Below are positions 28,538-37,368 of a stretch of DNA of 64,000 bases, piece after piece. The DNA comes from Dehalococcoidia bacterium (GTDB lineage Bacteria > Chloroflexota > Dehalococcoidia > GIF9 > UBA5629): NCBI GenBank assembly GCA_041653995.1, contig JBAZEK010000001.1, forward strand, positions 124,001-188,000. Direction: 5' to 3'. The position numbers and the translations under genes are program-made. Position 1 is the first letter of the stretch. Every line of letters starts with the position of its first letter. Below the pieces are notes generated by a model that made no database searches, was not told the DNA's origin, and saw only the letters and a program-made list of their open reading frames with translations.

Positions 28538-29608
28538 ATGTTTGAGAAGCTTGAAGCAATTGAAAAGCGCTACGAAGAGCTGGGCGAAATGATCACCCAG
28601 CCGGAAGTCTACAATGATTTCCAGCGCGTACAGGCGCTCTCGCAGGAGCGGGCCGTCATAGAGGATGCTGTTAACAGATACAGGCAGTACAAAGCAGTGG
28701 GAAAGGCCATTGCCGATACGCAGGCCATGATCGAAAGCGGACTGGACCCTGATATGCTCTCCATGGCCAGGGAAGAGCTATCTGAACTGAAGGCTTCGGA
28801 GCAGGCATTGGGCGAGGTTTTGCGCCTGAGCCTTGTGCCGAAAGACACCAACAAGGACAAAGACGCTATCGTGGAGATCAGAGCCGGTACGGGAGGTGAT
28901 GAGGCGGCGCTCTTCGCCGCGGATTTGTACCGCATGTATTCGCGCTACGCCCAGGCTAAAGGCTGGCAGATAGATATAATCGACAGCAACCAGAATGAGA
29001 TGGGGGGCTTCAAGGAGATCATCTTTGAGGTCAAGGGCAAGGGCGCCTACGGTCATCTCAAGTATGAACGCGGTGTGCACCGTGTCCAACGAGTGCCTGT
29101 CACCGAGGCTTCGGGCAGGATACATACTTCGGCTGCTACGGTAGCCGTATTGCCTGAAGCGGAGGAGATAGACGTGCATATCAACCAGGAGGACCTGCGG
29201 ATCGACATCTTCCGCAGCGGAGGCGCCGGCGGGCAAAACGTCAACAAGCTGAGCACGGCTGTGCGTATCACGCATATACCCACAGGAATTGTTGCAATCT
29301 GCCAGGACGAGCGGTCGCAACTCCGCAATAAGCTCAAAGCCATGGCGGTGCTGAGGTCCAGGCTATACGATATCGAGCAGCGCAAGCAGCAGGACGAGCT
29401 CACCGAAGAGCGCAGGTCGCAGATAGGCAGCGGGGACAGGTCCGAGAAGATACGCACCTACAACTTCCCTCAGGATCGCATGACCGATCACCGCATCAAT
29501 CTCAGCCTGCACGGGCTGCCCCGTATTATGGACGGCGACCTGGATAAGCTCATCGATGCGCTGGCCAATGAGGAGCAGTCGCAGCTGCTTCAGGAAAGCA
29601 AGTTGTGA
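28538..29608 (+). CDS. prfA: Peptide chain release factor 1
   Basis: A 356-residue RF1. The GGQ motif is in GGAGGQNVNKLSTAVR (about residues 228-243). The tail RNFP-type segment is NFPQDRMTDHRI, where a typical RF1 has NFPQxRVTDHRI. The PxT-type anticodon tripeptide region reads VPVTEASGR, assigning it to RF1 (UAA/UAG) rather than RF2. prmC, which methylates the GGQ glutamine, follows directly. Confidence 0.96.
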   Translation: MFEKLEAIEKRYEELGEMITQPEVYNDFQRVQALSQERAVIEDAVNRYRQYKAVGKAIADTQAMIESGLDPDMLSMAREELSELKASEQALGEVLRLSLVPKDTNKDKDAIVEIRAGTGGDEAALFAADLYRMYSRYAQAKGWQIDIIDSNQNEMGGFKEIIFEVKGKGAYGHLKYERGVHRVQRVPVTEASGRIHTSAATVAVLPEAEEIDVHINQEDLRIDIFRSGGAGGQNVNKLSTAVRITHIPTGIVAICQDERSQLRNKLKAMAVLRSRLYDIEQRKQQDELTEERRSQIGSGDRSEKIRTYNFPQDRMTDHRINLSLHGLPRIMDGDLDKLIDALANEEQSQLLQESKL

Positions 29609-30468
29609 CCTGCGCAGAGTGGCTGCGAAGATACACCACTGTTTTTCGTGAGGCGGATATAGGTGAGGCGGGGGATGAGGCTATAGCTCTGCTGTGCCAT
29701 GCTCTCGGTCTGAATAAAGCCGCAGTTTTGGCACAGCCCGAGAGGGTATTGACCGGCGAAGAGATATCGCGGCTGGAGGAGAGGGCAGCGCGCAGGTTGC
29801 GCCGTGAGCCCCTGGCCTATATCACAGATGAGAAAGAATTCTACGGTCTCAGCTTTTTCGTCGATCCGCGGGTGTTGATACCCAGACCTGAGACGGAGAC
29901 GTTGGTGGAAGCGGCGGTCGAATTTCATCGCTCATGGACCCTGCGCAATCACAGGCAAATGCTGGCGGCCGACATCGGCACCGGCTGCTGCGCCATCGCC
30001 ATCGCGCTGGCGGCCAATATACCTGAGGCTCACCTGTACGCTGTGGACATCTCACCCACTGCGCTGGAAGTTGCCGCCATAAACGTTCATCGCCATGGAC
30101 TCGACAAAAGAATAACTCTGGTTCAAGGAAATTTACTGGAGCAAATAAATCAGAAAATGGATTTGATCGTGGCCAATCTACCGTACATACAGAGTATGGA
30201 GCTGGCAGGGCTCCAGCCCGAGATTTATCTGCACGAGCCAATATTAGCGCTGGATGGGGGTGACCGTGGTACCGAGGTTATCGAAGCTATGCTAGCACAG
30301 GCGCTGAATAAAATAGCCTCCGACAGCGCTCTCCTCCTCGAAATAGGAGCAGGCCAGGAAGAGCGGTTGGGGCAGATTATTTGCGATATCTTGCCCAGCT
30401 CAGATGTGGCACTGGTCAAAGATCTGGCCGGTATCAACAGGTGTATGCGCATTACGAACGTAGCTTGA
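29605..30468 (+). CDS. prmC: Release factor glutamine N5-methyltransferase PrmC
   Basis: A 287-residue PrmC/HemK. The N-terminal helical domain recognises release factors, ADIGTGCCAIAIALA is the SAM-binding loop, and VDISPTALEVAAINVHRHGL follows. The catalytic tetrapeptide normally NPPY is here N191-L-P-Y194. GTG 29605 overlaps the prfA stop as GTGA, giving coupled synthesis with its substrate RF1. Confidence 0.94.
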   Translation: MTCAEWLRRYTTVFREADIGEAGDEAIALLCHALGLNKAAVLAQPERVLTGEEISRLEERAARRLRREPLAYITDEKEFYGLSFFVDPRVLIPRPETETLVEAAVEFHRSWTLRNHRQMLAADIGTGCCAIAIALAANIPEAHLYAVDISPTALEVAAINVHRHGLDKRITLVQGNLLEQINQKMDLIVANLPYIQSMELAGLQPEIYLHEPILALDGGDRGTEVIEAMLAQALNKIASDSALLLEIGAGQEERLGQIICDILPSSDVALVKDLAGINRCMRITNVA

Positions 30469-30533
30469 TATGGCACATATTCAATGCCGGCTTATAATAT
30501 GCAGGCCAATGCAGATTACAGGAGGAGGATTCG

Positions 30534-31664
30534 ATGACGATTCCGCGACCGTTCAAAACGACCTATGATTGGGACTACATGGAAAAGGTGTTGAGGCGTG
30601 AAACGACGGAGGGGCCGGTGCCGCTCATTGAGTTGTTCCCGGATGCCGAGATCATGTCCGAGGTTACGGGAATCGACTATCCCTCGGCCAGGGCCGTGGA
30701 ACTTTCCACTAATACCGGTCAGTTGATCGATGACCGGGAAGCTCTGGATATGGGGATCAGGCTGATGGACCTCAGTATAGCCTTCAGCAAAGCGGTTGGA
30801 TACGATTACGTGACAATGATCCCCATAGTCCCGCTCACCAAGACAAGAAGGGAACTGGCTGCGGATGACGACCCACGGCGGCAAAAACGCGCCTGGAAGG
30901 AGGAGGGCAAGGGTATTATCACCAGCCGCGCTGAATATGAAGAATACAAATGGCCTGCGCTGGATCAAATCAGTCTGCTGCCGCTGGATTACGCGGCCGG
31001 TTGCATACCTACCGGCATGAAGATCATGGTCATGTACAATGGCATCTATGAAGACCTGTCGGAGCTGATGGGGACACAGCAAATGGCTATCAAAAGCATC
31101 GAGGAGCCTGATCTGGTCGAGGATATAATCGAGCAACTGACGCGCATTGCTGCACATGCAGTAGGTTTGTGCGCGGCTCACCCGGGCACCGGCGCCATTT
31201 TTTATTCCGATGACCTGGGCTTTAAAGGCGGCACTATTTTATCGCCGCGCTTTTTGCGGAAATACTATATGCCCAGGCTGAAACGCATCAGCGATGCCTG
31301 TCACAGGCACGGGAAACTGTTCCTGCTCCACTCTTGCGGACAGGTTATGTCCATCATGGATGACCTGATAAACGCGGGTATAGATGCCAGGCACAGCTTC
31401 GAAGACACCATCTTGCCGGTAGAGCAGTGGTACGATAAATTTCACGACCGATTGGCTATCCTGGGGGGAGTAGATATGGACCTGATGGCCAACGGCACTG
31501 CGGAGCAGGTGGCGCAGCGAACGCGCCGGATACTCGAGCACTGCGCCCCGGGTGGGGGATACTGCATGGGAACGGGTAATTCAGTGGCTAACTATGTAAG
31601 AATCGAGAATTACTATGCTATGATCGACGAAACACGGAAATGGAATGTGGAGCATGGGTTTTGA
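30534..31664 (+). CDS. Uroporphyrinogen decarboxylase-family (MtaA/CmuA-like) protein
   Basis: A 376-residue TIM-barrel protein of the UroD superfamily. That superfamily includes both true UroD and cobamide-dependent methyltransferases. The His-x-Cys of the methyltransferase zinc site appears in FLLHSCGQV, and a nearby GGGYCMGTGN supplies a cysteine close to the third ligand position. It lacks the UroD heme-pathway context, so a methyltransferase-like role is more likely than heme synthesis. AGGAGGA precedes the ATG. The downstream etf promoter overlaps its stop. Confidence 0.8.
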   Translation: MTIPRPFKTTYDWDYMEKVLRRETTEGPVPLIELFPDAEIMSEVTGIDYPSARAVELSTNTGQLIDDREALDMGIRLMDLSIAFSKAVGYDYVTMIPIVPLTKTRRELAADDDPRRQKRAWKEEGKGIITSRAEYEEYKWPALDQISLLPLDYAAGCIPTGMKIMVMYNGIYEDLSELMGTQQMAIKSIEEPDLVEDIIEQLTRIAAHAVGLCAAHPGTGAIFYSDDLGFKGGTILSPRFLRKYYMPRLKRISDACHRHGKLFLLHSCGQVMSIMDDLINAGIDARHSFEDTILPVEQWYDKFHDRLAILGGVDMDLMANGTAEQVAQRTRRILEHCAPGGGYCMGTGNSVANYVRIENYYAMIDETRKWNVEHGF

Positions 31665-31689
31665 CATCCATATAAGGTTAAGGTAAACT
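31661..31689 (+). promoter_or_regulatory. Sigma-70-type promoter for etfBA
   Basis: TTGACA (31661-31666), 17 bp spacer, TAAACT (31684-31689). The -35 overlaps the stop codon of the preceding gene. Confidence 0.7.
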
Positions 31690-31744
31690 TTGCGATTGGT
31701 TAAATTCTTTAACCAAATATCATATTTAGGGGTGATTTGCTACC

Positions 31745-32554
31745 ATGAACATGATCGTCTGCTGTAAACAGGTACTCGATCCCGAAGCAGCTCCAGCCAC
31801 CTTCAAACTGGATGCTGCCAACAACAGGATGGTCCAGCCGCCTGAGGTCAAGCCGGTTGTAAATCCGTATGACGAGCAGGCTGTCGAGGCTGCCCTGCGC
31901 ATCAAGGACAAGGACAAGGCTGCCCACAAGGTGACTATTATTAGCCTTGGCAACAACCTTGTGCGCGATGTGGTCAAGAAACCGCTCTCGATGGGCGCCG
32001 ACGAGCTGATACTGCTTGAAGACGCTGCTTTCGAAGGCGGAGACAGTTTCTCAGTTGCTTCGGCGCTGGCAGCCGCCGTTAAAAAGGTCGGAGCTTTCGA
32101 CCTGATCTTCTGCGGCAGGCAGGAATCAGAATGGGACGACGGACAGGTCGGCTCAGGATTGGCCGAGCTGCTGGGTATACCCAGTGTTACGGTAGCCAAG
32201 AAAGTTGAGGTTCTCGACGGTGGCAAAGTAAAGGTGGAACGCGTGGTTGCAGACGGCTTTCAGGTGCTGGAAGTTCAGGGCCCCGCGCTCATCACCGTCA
32301 GCAACGAGCTTGGCGAAGCGCGCTATGCCACGCTGAAGGGCATTATGGCCGCCAGTAAAAAACAGCCCGTTGTATGGAAGCCTGCGGATATCGGCGTGGA
32401 TGCCGGCAAGGTCGGCGCCGCAGCCAGGAAATCCAAGATCGTCAAGCTCTTCCAGCCGGTAAAAGAAGGCAAATGCGATATCGTCAGCGCCGATTCACCG
32501 GCGGAGGCAGCAGCCTTGCTCGCCAATAAATTGCGCGAAGCCAAGGTTATTTAA
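31745..32554 (+). CDS. etfB: Electron transfer flavoprotein beta subunit
   Basis: 269 residues. MIVCCKQVLDPE is a typical EtfB start (canonical CxKxVxD), then NPYDEQAVEAALRIKD and the adenine-nucleotide-binding middle (CGRQESEWDDGQVG). With EtfA it forms a heterodimer that carries electrons between dehydrogenases and a quinone or other acceptor. Its partner dehydrogenase is not adjacent. Whether this pair is of the bifurcating kind cannot be decided here. Confidence 0.95.
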   Translation: MNMIVCCKQVLDPEAAPATFKLDAANNRMVQPPEVKPVVNPYDEQAVEAALRIKDKDKAAHKVTIISLGNNLVRDVVKKPLSMGADELILLEDAAFEGGDSFSVASALAAAVKKVGAFDLIFCGRQESEWDDGQVGSGLAELLGIPSVTVAKKVEVLDGGKVKVERVVADGFQVLEVQGPALITVSNELGEARYATLKGIMAASKKQPVVWKPADIGVDAGKVGAAARKSKIVKLFQPVKEGKCDIVSADSPAEAAALLANKLREAKVI

Positions 32555-32587
32555 CGCTACCGACAGGATAATTAATAGGAGGATACA

Positions 32588-33580
32588 ATGGCTGATAATA
32601 AAGGAATACTGGTAGTCGGTGAAGCCGCTGAAGGCAAACTTCTCCCGATCACCGCTGAAATACTGGGCGCCGCTAGGAAACTTGCCGATGAGCTCAAAGA
32701 GCCCCTGAACTGCATTATTATAGGCGCAGGCCTGGGCGACACAGGGAAAGCGGCCGTGGCCGCCGGCGCGGACAAGGTCTTACTGGCCGACGATGCGCAG
32801 CTTAAAGATTACGAGAACTCTACATATATGCAGGTCATGGAGAAAGCCGTGGCCGAGCTGGCTCCCAAGGTCATTATTATGGGACAGACCGCCAACGGTC
32901 GGGACCTGGCCCCCAGGCTGGCCTTCAAACTGGGTGTGAGCGCGGTTATGGACTGTCTGGAGTTGGCAATGGACGGCGGTAAGCTGCAATGCACTCGCCC
33001 GGTATACGGCGGCAATGCCAAGGCCATCTTCACTTCAGATGCTCTTCCGCAGATAGCCACCCTCAGGGTCAAGGCTGGAACCCCGCTGGCCCCCGACGCA
33101 GGCCGCGCCGGTGAGGTAGCCGCCTTCGCAGTGGCGCTGGACGCTTCCAAAATAAAGGCCAAGGTTCTTGAGACCATCAAAGAGGAAGTTGCGGGCGTCA
33201 AGATCGAGGACGCTGCTTCGGTTATCGGTGGTGGACGTGGCATGGGCGGGCCCGAGCCATTCACCAAAGAGCTGGCGGAGCTGGCCAAGATACTCAAAGG
33301 CGCTGTAGGCGCATCCAGGCCCCCCTGCGACAACAAATGGGTGCCTGATTCCATTCAGATAGGGCTGACGGGCAAGATCATTGCCCCCGAGCTTTACATC
33401 GCGGTCGGCATCTCCGGTTCGAGCCAGCATATGTCCGGTTGCTCAGGCGCCAAGTGCATAGTGGCCATCAACAAGGACCCCGAGGCCAACATCTTTAAAG
33501 AGGCGCGCTTCGGCGTGGTGGGCGACTGGAAGGTTGTGCTTCCGGCCTTCACAGCCAAAGTCAAAGAACTGGTATCGTAA
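32588..33580 (+). CDS. etfA: Electron transfer flavoprotein alpha subunit
   Basis: 330 residues. The C-terminal FAD domain shows VGASRPPCDNKWVP, QIGLTGKIIAPELYIAVGISG, SQHMSG and INKDPEANIF, all EtfA landmarks. Compared with canonical sequences, GCSGAKCIV replaces the usual GMKxSxxIV segment. TAGGAGGA precedes the ATG. It is followed by a strong terminator, so etfBA is a two-gene unit. Confidence 0.95.
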   Translation: MADNKGILVVGEAAEGKLLPITAEILGAARKLADELKEPLNCIIIGAGLGDTGKAAVAAGADKVLLADDAQLKDYENSTYMQVMEKAVAELAPKVIIMGQTANGRDLAPRLAFKLGVSAVMDCLELAMDGGKLQCTRPVYGGNAKAIFTSDALPQIATLRVKAGTPLAPDAGRAGEVAAFAVALDASKIKAKVLETIKEEVAGVKIEDAASVIGGGRGMGGPEPFTKELAELAKILKGAVGASRPPCDNKWVPDSIQIGLTGKIIAPELYIAVGISGSSQHMSGCSGAKCIVAINKDPEANIFKEARFGVVGDWKVVLPAFTAKVKELVS

Positions 33581-33603
33581 CAGATTACGGTATAGTAAAA
33601 GGA

Positions 33604-33643
33604 ATACCCCGCCGGATTTCCGGCGGGGTATTTTATTTTTTAT
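33604..33643 (+). terminator. Rho-independent terminator after etfA
   Basis: A 12 bp perfect stem (ataccccgccgg / ccggcggggtat) with an ATTT loop followed by a T-rich tract. Confidence 0.9.
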
Positions 33644-33648
33644 TCGTA

Positions 33649-33672
33649 GGGGCGTACCTTCAGGTGCGCCCG
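33649..33672. repeat. Short GC-rich palindrome of dispersed-repeat type
   Basis: gggcgtacct and aggtgcgccc form a 10-base hairpin with one G-U pair. Sequences of the form ggggcgyacct...aggtgcgcccg are typical of dispersed palindromes in related genomes; only one copy is in this window. Confidence 0.4.
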
Positions 33673-33734
33673 AGTTAATATGCCTGTTGATATCCGATTA
33701 CTATTCGGGCGGGGTTAAAAACCAACCACAACAT

Positions 33735-35804
33735 TCATTCTTTCTGCGCCGCGCTCTTATATTGGGCGATGATCTTCTGGGCGACAAGGGCGGGCACGGG
33801 CTCGTAGTGGCTGAACTCGATGGTAAAAGTGCCCCTGCCCTGCGTCATGGAGCGCAGGTCGATGGCATACCTGAGTATCTCTGACTGCGGGGCTTGCGCC
33901 TGGATAACATTAAGGCCGTGGCTGGGATTCATTCCGCTGACCCGGGCGCGCTTGGTGTTCAGATCGCCGATGATGTCGCCGGTAAAGGAATCGGGCACCG
34001 TAACGGTGATGTTCATAATCGGCTCGAGCAGTACCGGCGAACCGTCCAGCATTCCCTTCTTGAAAGCCTGGGCAGAGGCGATTTTAAAGGCCATTTCCGA
34101 TGAATCAACCGGATGGAAGCTGCCGTCGTAGAGCGTGACCTTCATGTCCACGGCCGGGAACCCGGCCAGCACGCCCTCGATTCGCGCCTCCTTGATGCCT
34201 TTTTCGACGGCCGGGATGTAGTTCCTGGGCACTGAGCCGCCCACTACCTTTGAGTCGAATTCGAAACCACCACTCGGTGGCAACGGTTCCATCCTTATAA
34301 GGACATGCCCGTACTGGCCGTGACCGCCGGTCTGCTTCTTATGTTTAAATTCAGCTTCCACGGGCGTTGTAATCGTTTCCTTGTAGGGTACCCTGGGTAC
34401 ATCGAGCAGTACTTCCACGGCGAATTTGCGCTGCAGCCTGCTGGCCGCGATCTCCAGATGTGTGTCTCCCATGCCGCCCAGCGTGAGTTCACCGGTATCG
34501 GCTTCCCGCTGTGACCTCAGGCTGGGGTCCTCCTCGCAGATCCTGGCCAGGCCGGAGCTCATCTTGTCCAGGTCCGCCTTGGATTTGGGATGCACGGCCT
34601 TGCTCAGTATTGGCGACGGGAAGTTGATTGGAGCTAATTTGAGGGGATGTTCTTTGACGCCGAGGGTGTCGCTCGATGCGGTATTGGTTAGCTTGACCAC
34701 CAGGCCGATGTCACCTGTACCCACCTGGGTGACAGTTTCCTGGGTCTTGCCATGCGGCATCGAAACCTGTCCGATACGCTCGACCGCGCCCTTGTTCACG
34801 TTCCATACTTGCGAGTTGCTGGAGAGCACTCCGGAGTAGACACGGAAAAAGCTGACCTTTCCCACGTGCGGGTCGGTGGTCGTTTTGAATACCAGGGCGG
34901 TCAGTGTTGATTCGGCAGCCGGCTTGACCTCCTCCTCTTTGCCTGCAGCGTTGGTTGCTTTGAAAGCGCCTGCTGCGATGGGAGACGGCAGGTATTCTAC
35001 GATAGCATCCAGCAGGCCGATGACGCCGTTGTTGGCCAGGCTGGAGCCTGCCAGAACCGGGATGACCGTGCCCTGTAAAGTAGATGCTTTAAGACATTTA
35101 TATATCTCATCGGTGGTGATCTCACCGCCGTCGAGATAGCGCGTCATAATCTCGTCGTCGGCCTCCACTACGGCCTCGATCAGCTTCTCCCTGGCGGCAT
35201 CCACCTCGGCCGCCATGGCCGCGGGCAACTCCATTTCTTTGGCCGGCGCTCCCGCATAGGCCTTTTTAGCTATGATATCTATGACGCCTTTAAAGGCCTT
35301 TTGCGAACCGATAGGGATCTGGATGGGCAGGCACCTGGCGCTCAGTTTATTCTGGATCTGCTCCAGCGTGCCCGCGAAATTGGCGTTCTCACGGTCCATT
35401 TTGTTTATAAAAATAAGGCGCGGTATCCTGGCTTCCAGGGCATAGTTCCATACCTGCTCGGTGCCCACCTCCACGCCCGAGGCCGCACAGACCACCACTA
35501 CGGCAGACTCGCATACGCGCAGGGCCGATTTAACCTCGCCCACGAAATCGGGATAACCGGGTGTGTCGATTATGTTGATCTTGTTGTTCTTCCAGGGGGC
35601 AGGCAGTATGCTGAGGTTGAGGCTGATCTGGTGTTTGATCTCATCAGGGTCGTAATCTGAAGCGGTAGTGCCGTCGGCAACATTGCCCATGCGGCTGATG
35701 GCGCCTGCATCGAAGAGGATGGCCTCGGCCAGGGAGGTTTTTCCCGAGCCGGAGTGAGAGAGGAGGGCTACATTGCGGATTTTATCAGGGCCAGGCTGCT
35801 GCAT
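33735..35804 (-). CDS. Elongation factor G-like GTPase (FusA paralog)
   Basis: A 689-residue translational GTPase. It has G1 SHSGSGKTSL (about residues 16-25), G3 DTPGYPDFV, G4 NKMDREN, then EF-G domains II-V (domain IV includes GGSVPRNYIPAVEKGI). Switch I deviates from EF-G: KHQISLNLS replaces the usual RGITI. It therefore belongs to the EF-G-like subfamily rather than being the housekeeping EF-G, which normally sits with rpsL-rpsG-tuf. Role unproven; possibly ribosome rescue or translocation under special conditions. Confidence 0.88.
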   Translation of the reverse strand: MQQPGPDKIRNVALLSHSGSGKTSLAEAILFDAGAISRMGNVADGTTASDYDPDEIKHQISLNLSILPAPWKNNKINIIDTPGYPDFVGEVKSALRVCESAVVVVCAASGVEVGTEQVWNYALEARIPRLIFINKMDRENANFAGTLEQIQNKLSARCLPIQIPIGSQKAFKGVIDIIAKKAYAGAPAKEMELPAAMAAEVDAAREKLIEAVVEADDEIMTRYLDGGEITTDEIYKCLKASTLQGTVIPVLAGSSLANNGVIGLLDAIVEYLPSPIAAGAFKATNAAGKEEEVKPAAESTLTALVFKTTTDPHVGKVSFFRVYSGVLSSNSQVWNVNKGAVERIGQVSMPHGKTQETVTQVGTGDIGLVVKLTNTASSDTLGVKEHPLKLAPINFPSPILSKAVHPKSKADLDKMSSGLARICEEDPSLRSQREADTGELTLGGMGDTHLEIAASRLQRKFAVEVLLDVPRVPYKETITTPVEAEFKHKKQTGGHGQYGHVLIRMEPLPPSGGFEFDSKVVGGSVPRNYIPAVEKGIKEARIEGVLAGFPAVDMKVTLYDGSFHPVDSSEMAFKIASAQAFKKGMLDGSPVLLEPIMNITVTVPDSFTGDIIGDLNTKRARVSGMNPSHGLNVIQAQAPQSEILRYAIDLRSMTQGRGTFTIEFSHYEPVPALVAQKIIAQYKSAAQKE

Positions 35805-36236
35805 ATAAATACCTCGATTCTCGTAAAATTTTGAAAGGAATACCAGGGGGCATTTTAGCAGCGTATGAGTGTAAACGTCAAGGTTGTTGACGTGTGATCA
35901 AAGCTAACGCGGTTCACATCCTGACAGCAGGATTAAAACGGTCGAAATCAATTGGACTGTATGACATGCTATAGAGTAGCAGGAATCACCGACGTCGTTT
36001 GCATCGAACGTTGCACGCCGCATTAATGGGTAGGAGGTATCGGCAATGAGGAAGTTGTTATAAATCGCACTGGTCCAGTTGATCTTGATCGTGATGGCAG
36101 TGCCCGGATGCCGGCTACTAATACAGCGCTTCCTCCGCCTCCGCCGCTCCAGCCATACATAACCGGAGCTTCCGCTCGCGGACAATATTTGAAAACTGGT
36201 CATCAAACCGGAAAGCTTTTTGCTCACAGACAGTCA
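35805..36236. other. Gap with possible gene remnants
   Basis: About 430 bases between the divergent EF-G-like and TetR genes. A minus-strand frame (35904-36227, 107 residues) has TIKINWTSAIYNNFLIAD followed by disordered sequence, and a Gly/Ser-rich stretch appears in another frame. This looks like a decayed exported-protein gene, but no family is recognisable. Confidence 0.3.
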
Positions 36237-36257
36237 TGCTATAATGAATATTATTCA
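36237..36257 (+). promoter_or_regulatory. Extended -10 promoter with overlapping palindrome (putative TetR operator)
   Basis: TGcTATAAT (TATAAT at 36240-36245) shares a base with TGAATA-T-TATTCA at 36245-36257, whose 6-base arms are perfectly inverted. A repressor bound there would cover the -10 and start site. The placement 32 bases before the TetR gene fits autoregulation. Confidence 0.5.
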
Positions 36258-36288
36258 ATAACATCGCTTGTTTTGAGATGATTTAGTT

Positions 36289-36933
36289 ATGAATCTAAGA
36301 GCAAGAACCCTTGAAGCCAAACAGCAAAAAAGGCAGAAGATTCTTGAGGCAGCCAAGGAGCTTTTCTTCAATAATGGCTACTACGGCACTTCTATCGAGA
36401 TGATCACTGAGAAAGCTGGTGTAAGTACGGGGACTTTTTACCTGTACTATACGAACAAAGTAGAGATCTACAAGGCCCTGCAAAATGAAGGCCTTGATAT
36501 TCTTGTCGATAAGATTACGAAGGTTATATCGTGGCCTGGCATGAGTTCCCTTGCGAAACTCTCAGAGATCGCACGGACTTATTTTAATTACTATAATGAG
36601 CATAGGGAATATTTTGACATAATATCCATATTGAGTGCCATACCGGATGAGCTCAAGGAAACGCAAACAGAAATCGGCAGGGTCATAGACAATAAGGCAT
36701 ATAATTTATTAAAGGTGATTGAAGGTGTGTTGAAAGAAGGTATAGAAAATGGTGAATTCATCTCGATGGATACGTGGAAAGCAACAAATGCGTTCTGGGG
36801 CTTGATGGATGGCCTTATTCTACTCGACGAACGGAATAATACACGGAACGTAATTGGGATTGGTCTGGAAGATTTGATTAAACAGGCACTCGAAATGGCA
36901 TTCTATGGTATAGTGAAGCAGAGACCTGTATGA
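36289..36933 (+). CDS. TetR family transcriptional regulator
   Basis: 214 residues. The N-terminal DNA-binding domain is canonical: AAKELFFNNGYYGTSIEMITEKAG, then STGTFYLYYTNKVEIY (about residues 20-62). The C-terminal helical domain would bind a ligand. The gene is AT-rich like the downstream cluster and unlike the EF-G gene. As first gene of the glycyl radical enzyme cluster it is the likely local regulator. The ribosome binding site is weak. Confidence 0.88.
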   Translation: MNLRARTLEAKQQKRQKILEAAKELFFNNGYYGTSIEMITEKAGVSTGTFYLYYTNKVEIYKALQNEGLDILVDKITKVISWPGMSSLAKLSEIARTYFNYYNEHREYFDIISILSAIPDELKETQTEIGRVIDNKAYNLLKVIEGVLKEGIENGEFISMDTWKATNAFWGLMDGLILLDERNNTRNVIGIGLEDLIKQALEMAFYGIVKQRPV

Positions 36934-37368
36934 AAGTTTAAAAATAGCATAATTTGGTCGTGATTTCCTGAAATGTGTTAATAAGCAGGATTTCATGTGA
37001 CAACTGAGAGTTCGCCGGTAACAAAATTCTTGTCAGATTGCAATATATCAAACATTTTTTATTGGCCAGTCTATTACTATCAAAGTAAGGTCCTATACTT
37101 CTCCCATTAAGACAGATCTGCTGCAGACTGTTTGAGTTTTCGTTTTTCTTCCCCCAGAACTATAACCGTCTCACCCCATCCGCATCTCCATCCCACGTAC
37201 CCCCTCTAACGCAAAAAGTTTGCTCTACGGAGTTTAAAAATATTTGACAATTGAACCAGATTCAGTTATAAATATAGCCGAGGTTAGAACCGGTTATATT
37301 TTGCAGGAAGATGATTAAGAGAGTGCCCAAGACCGCGATTCAACAATAATTAAAAGGGGATAGCAGGA
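36934..37368 (+). promoter_or_regulatory. Intergenic region with promoter of the glycyl radical enzyme cluster
   Basis: 435 bases without a gene. TTGACA (37244-37249), 17 bp spacer and TATAAA (37267-37272) form a strong promoter. An AACCGGTT palindrome (37288-37295) lies just beyond the expected start site and could be an operator. The leader to the first gene is about 90 bases. Nothing else recognisable; no riboswitch is evident. Confidence 0.6.

Noticed and set aside
35904..36227. 107-codon minus-strand frame in the EF-G/TetR gap
   Set aside because: No recognisable family and mixed composition across frames; treated as a possible remnant, not a gene.
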